Part shown: one piece after another, positions 61,419 to 64,000 of the stretch | Layout of the letters: each line of letters opens with the position of its first letter | How positions within the stretch are numbered: the stretch's first letter is position 1 | NCBI RefSeq assembly: GCF_022662535.1 | Contig: NZ_JAKQYM010000010.1 | Span: 1-64,000, forward strand | Reading direction: 5' to 3' | DNA from: Polaribacter marinus | Lineage (GTDB): Bacteria; Bacteroidota; Bacteroidia; Flavobacteriales; Flavobacteriaceae | DNA: 64,000 nucleotides | Notes under the pieces: model-generated | The model's input: only the letters and a program-made list of their open reading frames with translations | Databases searched by the model: none | Told to the model about the DNA's origin: nothing | Translations under genes and position numbers: made by a program

Positions 61419-61598
61419 TGTTTTTTTATTGTAAAATGTCAGTTTTTTTAAAAAAATAATGAATATTGTTGTGACATTATGACACAAATTGTATCTAATT
61501 TATTGAAAAGGAAGAATTTTTGAAAAGACTTTTAAATTTCATATATTTGGATAATTCAAATAACCCTAATTATTATTTAATAAAAAAAACAAAAAATC

Positions 61599-61940
61599 AT
61601 GAGTAAATTTGACGAAAAAGTAGCATTGTATAAAAAGTTTATGGACGATAGAGATCTACGTTCAAATACAGATTTATTAGCAGCCGTAACTAAAGGTTTA
61701 GGACCTTCTATTTATAAAGCAGATGCAGAAACAGTTTCTGGTTCTGATGCTAAAGAACTAGCAACTGTAAAAAATAATTTTTTAATTAAAAAGTTAGGTT
61801 TAACAGATAGTAAAGAATTAGATGAAGGAATTGAGGAGGTAATGGAAAGAATTGGTAAATCTGAAAGAAAAAAATATAGAGCAGTAGTTTACTATATGCT
61901 AATGAAAAAGTTTGATAAAGAAGCTGTTTACGGTTTTTAA
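61599..61940 (+). CDS. DUF2853 family protein
   Basis: This 113-residue soluble helical protein is of the DUF2853 family: KVALYKKFMDDRDLRSNTDLLAAVTKGLGPSIYKADAETV, LATVKNNFLIKKLGL and RKKYRAVVYYMLMKKFDKEAVYGF. It has no known function, although it is frequent in Flavobacteriia and proteobacteria. It stands alone and ends in a clear terminator. Confidence 0.88.
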   Translation: MSKFDEKVALYKKFMDDRDLRSNTDLLAAVTKGLGPSIYKADAETVSGSDAKELATVKNNFLIKKLGLTDSKELDEGIEEVMERIGKSERKKYRAVVYYMLMKKFDKEAVYGF

Positions 61941-61967
61941 GTTTTTAACTTTTTATTAATATAAAAA

Positions 61968-61996
61968 AAAATCCAACTCATTGAGTTGGATTTTTT
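61968..61996 (+). terminator. Terminator after DUF2853
   Basis: AAAATCCAACTCA (61968-61980) pairs with TGAGTTGGATTTT (61982-61994) over a one-base loop, with a T-tail. It separates the DUF2853 gene from sdaA. Confidence 0.85.
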
Positions 61997-62030
61997 ACAT
62001 TTACAACATAAATTTTAATCATTTTTAAGA

Positions 62031-63455
62031 ATGTCTCAATTTATTAGTGTCTTTGATATGCTCAAAATAGGTGTTGGTCCATCAAGTTCTCATACTTTAG
62101 GTCCTTGGAGAGCGGCACAAGAATATGTTTCTAAGCTAAAAGAAACCAATAAATTTGATTTGATTGATAAAATTCAAGTTGATTTATATGGCTCTCTTTC
62201 TTTAACAGGAAAAGGCCATGCAACAGATTTAGCTGTTTTATTAGGCTTAAGTGAGGCAGATCCAGAATACATTCCTATTGAAGATATTTTTATTATTGTT
62301 GAAAGAATAAATACTCAAGAAGAAATTTTATTTAAAGGAGGGAAATCGATTCCTTTTTTCAAAAATTCAATTGTTTTTAATAGAGAATTTTTACCATTTC
62401 ATGCAAATGGGATGACATTTAGAGGTTATAAAGAGGGTGAAGAAATTTCTAATGAAACCTATTTTTCTATAGGTGGCGGTTTTATTGTACAAGAAAATGA
62501 TAACTTAGAAGAAGAAATTAAAATTAATAAAAAGAATTTTCCTTATCCTATCAATAGAGCTATTCAATTAGAAGAATATTGTGAAAAAGAAAATTTACAA
62601 ATTTCTGAAATTGTTTTCAAAAATGAATTAGAATTAAGATATGCATCTGAAATTGATTTTGAATTGAATAGAATCTGGGAAACCATGTTAGAATGTATGT
62701 ACATTGGTTGTCATACAGAAGGCAAGCTTCCAGGTGGGTTAAATGTAAAAAGACGCGCTTTTGATACACATCAAAGATTAATAAAAGACACTAGCTATCA
62801 AAATCCAAAAGAATGGATTACAGCGATTAGAAGTACAGAAGTAAAGTTTAGAGAAATTTTAAAATGGGTTAGTTGTTTTGCATTATCTGTAAATGAAGTA
62901 AATGCAGCTTTGGGTAGAGTGGTAACTGCACCAACAAATGGAAGTGCAGGTGTAATTCCAGCTGTTTTAATGTATTATTTAGTGATAGAAAACCATCAAG
63001 CAGATTTTAATGACATTAAAAAATTCTTATTAACCGCTGGCGAAATTGGCAGTATTTTTAAGAAAAATGCTACAATTTCTGCAGCTATGGGAGGATGTCA
63101 GGCAGAAATTGGAGTTTCTTCTGCAATGGCAGCAGGAGCTTTGACAGAGTTATTAGGAGGAACAGCAGCACAATGTTTATCGGCAGCAGAAATTGCTATG
63201 GAACATCATTTAGGTTTAACTTGTGATCCTATTGGAGGTTTAGTGCAAGTGCCTTGTATAGAACGAAATTCTATGGGTGCCATAAAAGCTATTCATGCAG
63301 CAGAAATTGCTTTAGAAACAAATCCTAAAGAATCGTTAGTACATTTAGACAACGTAATTGACACCATGTGGGAAACTGCGAAAGATATGAATAAAAACTA
63401 CAAAGAAACCTCGGAAGGTGGTTTGGCAGTTACTGTAAGAATTGTAGATTGCTAA
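62031..63455 (+). CDS. sdaA: L-serine ammonia-lyase (iron-sulfur type)
   Basis: This 474-residue protein is a single-chain iron-sulfur L-serine dehydratase. The N-terminal beta subunit part has IGVGPSSSHTLGPWRAA. The alpha part has RVVTAPTNGSAGVIPAVL, GGCQAEIGVSSAMAAG, CLSAAEIAMEHHLGLTCDPIGG and VPCIERNSMGAIKA, which hold the cluster cysteines. It deaminates serine to pyruvate and ammonia, the opposite direction of carbon flow to the serB-serA fusion. Confidence 0.94.
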   Translation: MSQFISVFDMLKIGVGPSSSHTLGPWRAAQEYVSKLKETNKFDLIDKIQVDLYGSLSLTGKGHATDLAVLLGLSEADPEYIPIEDIFIIVERINTQEEILFKGGKSIPFFKNSIVFNREFLPFHANGMTFRGYKEGEEISNETYFSIGGGFIVQENDNLEEEIKINKKNFPYPINRAIQLEEYCEKENLQISEIVFKNELELRYASEIDFELNRIWETMLECMYIGCHTEGKLPGGLNVKRRAFDTHQRLIKDTSYQNPKEWITAIRSTEVKFREILKWVSCFALSVNEVNAALGRVVTAPTNGSAGVIPAVLMYYLVIENHQADFNDIKKFLLTAGEIGSIFKKNATISAAMGGCQAEIGVSSAMAAGALTELLGGTAAQCLSAAEIAMEHHLGLTCDPIGGLVQVPCIERNSMGAIKAIHAAEIALETNPKESLVHLDNVIDTMWETAKDMNKNYKETSEGGLAVTVRIVDC

Positions 63456-63520
63456 TCAGTGGGCAGTTTTCAGTAACCGTTAATAGTGATAAATTGAAAA
63501 CTGCCACTGAATACTGTAAA
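63456..63520. repeat. Intergenic palindromic element
   Basis: TCAGTGGGCAGTTTTCA (63456-63472) pairs with TTGAAAACTGCCACTGA (63494-63510), save one extra base, over a 21-base loop. GAATACTGTAAAC follows. It lies between convergent sdaA and yaaA and is related to the element at 52390-52440 by the GCAGT and GAATACT parts. It could serve as a bidirectional terminator. Confidence 0.5.
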
Positions 63521-63526
63521 CTATTT

Positions 63527-64000
63527 TTAACGTGTAAACACCAAATCATTTCCAGAAGACATTTCTTCAGAAAAACGATATTTATCAACATTAAAACCTT
63601 TTAATTCTTCAATAGTTTTTACGTTATTTTCAATAATATAACGCACCATTAAACCACGTGCTTTTTTAGCATAGGTCATTACAATTTTATAATTCCCATT
63701 TTTATAATCTTTAAAAATAGGTGTAATCATAGGTGTTTTTAATACCTTTTTTGGAATTACTTTAAAGTATTCTGTACTTGCCAAATTTATTAATAATTCA
63801 TCATCTTTTAGCTCTTCATTTAAAGCTTCTGCTATAGTTGTATCCCAAAATTTATATAAATTTTCTTTTGTACCAACCTTTAATTTAGTTCCCATTTCTA
63901 AACGATATGGTTGTATTAAATCTAAAGGTTTTAATAAACCATAGAGTCCAGATAGAATGCGTAAATTTTCTTGTAATACAGGTAGTTTTTTTTTATCTAA
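63527..64000 (-). CDS. yaaA: Peroxide-stress protein YaaA (DUF328), truncated by the window
   Basis: The gene enters from the right edge of the window: the reading frame is open to base 64000 without a start. Visible residues include LRILSGLYGLLKPLDLIQPY, then RLEMGTKLKVG, the classic YaaA signature, followed by YKFWDTTIAEAL and the C-terminal ARGLMVRYIIENN. In Escherichia coli YaaA limits free iron during peroxide stress. An internal Met at 63895 is not the real start. Confidence 0.92.
   Translation of the reverse strand, partial: LDKKKLPVLQENLRILSGLYGLLKPLDLIQPYRLEMGTKLKVGTKENLYKFWDTTIAEALNEELKDDELLINLASTEYFKVIPKKVLKTPMITPIFKDYKNGNYKIVMTYAKKARGLMVRYIIENNVKTIEELKGFNVDKYRFSEEMSSGNDLVFTR

Noticed and set aside
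61400-61419. Extra attC-like core (GTTGGCA on the minus strand) before dnaK
   Set aside because: No second core or paired arms within 150 bases; the sequence is better explained as a sigma-54-like promoter.

Overview
The window looks like chromosomal DNA of a marine member of the Flavobacteriaceae (Polaribacter or Tenacibaculum-like; genus not proven). The basis is the very low GC content, Bacteroidetes-type promoter cores (TAnnTTTG), many secreted proteins whose signal peptides end in AQ or a lipobox, a fused phosphoserine phosphatase/phosphoglycerate dehydrogenase, a type II NADH dehydrogenase, and a TonB-dependent receptor with a carboxypeptidase-like N-terminus. No rRNA, tRNA or CRISPR array was seen.

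Positions 1-17,600 form an accessory region that I interpret as an integron-like cassette array. Twelve imperfect palindromes of 131-135 bp (S1-S12) each begin with a core of type nnnnAAC and end with GTTnnnn. Each carries a central hairpin whose stem co-varies between sites. Between consecutive sites lies one small unit, usually one or two genes: lipoproteins, two PD-(D/E)XK nuclease-like proteins, a uracil-DNA-glycosylase-fold protein, a pentapeptide-repeat protein, a membrane protein with a Xre regulator, other unknowns, and one unit with no credible gene. The 6-10 bases outside the GTT at one end of each unit are the reverse complement of those outside the AAC at its other end. This is the signature expected if each unit circularises and carries its own recombination site. 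A tyrosine recombinase (16431-17588) with an IntI-like C-terminal block lies at the right end. A lone half-site at 16389-16397 next to it resembles an attI. The last unit, 9675-16397, is a 6.7 kb cassette-sized block holding a complete class II-type bacteriocin locus: precursor peptide, C39-peptidase ABC exporter, thioredoxin-like protein, membrane protein and a three-gene ABC exporter likely to give immunity. Beside its left site is an array of 10-bp motifs at an exact 21-bp period.

Positions 17,700-35,600 are mixed chromosomal genes. They include a leucine-rich-repeat protein, a DJ-1/PfpI protein, an ECF sigma factor with a zinc-type anti-sigma factor, an OB-fold protein, YceI, DUF2062, an alpha/beta hydrolase, a cyclase-like DUF2652 protein fused to an SRPBCC domain, a membrane-tethered TPR/HTH regulator and a MacA/MacB-type efflux operon. 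They continue with a 3-hydroxyacyl-CoA dehydrogenase, a large PLP enzyme and an arsenic-resistance operon (arsR, DUF6428, arsC, acr3).

Positions 35,700-64,000 are largely core metabolism: gcvP, a UbiA-like membrane protein, the serB-serA fusion, an NlpC/P60 hydrolase, and an eleven-gene co-oriented operon for kynurenine degradation through 3-hydroxyanthranilate and 2-aminomuconate. After these come a TonB receptor group, an AraC/GyrI regulator, NDH-2, dnaK with a sigma-54-like upstream element, DUF2853, sdaA and a yaaA gene cut by the window end. The kynurenine operon lacks tryptophan dioxygenase and formamidase within the window, so those steps must be encoded elsewhere.
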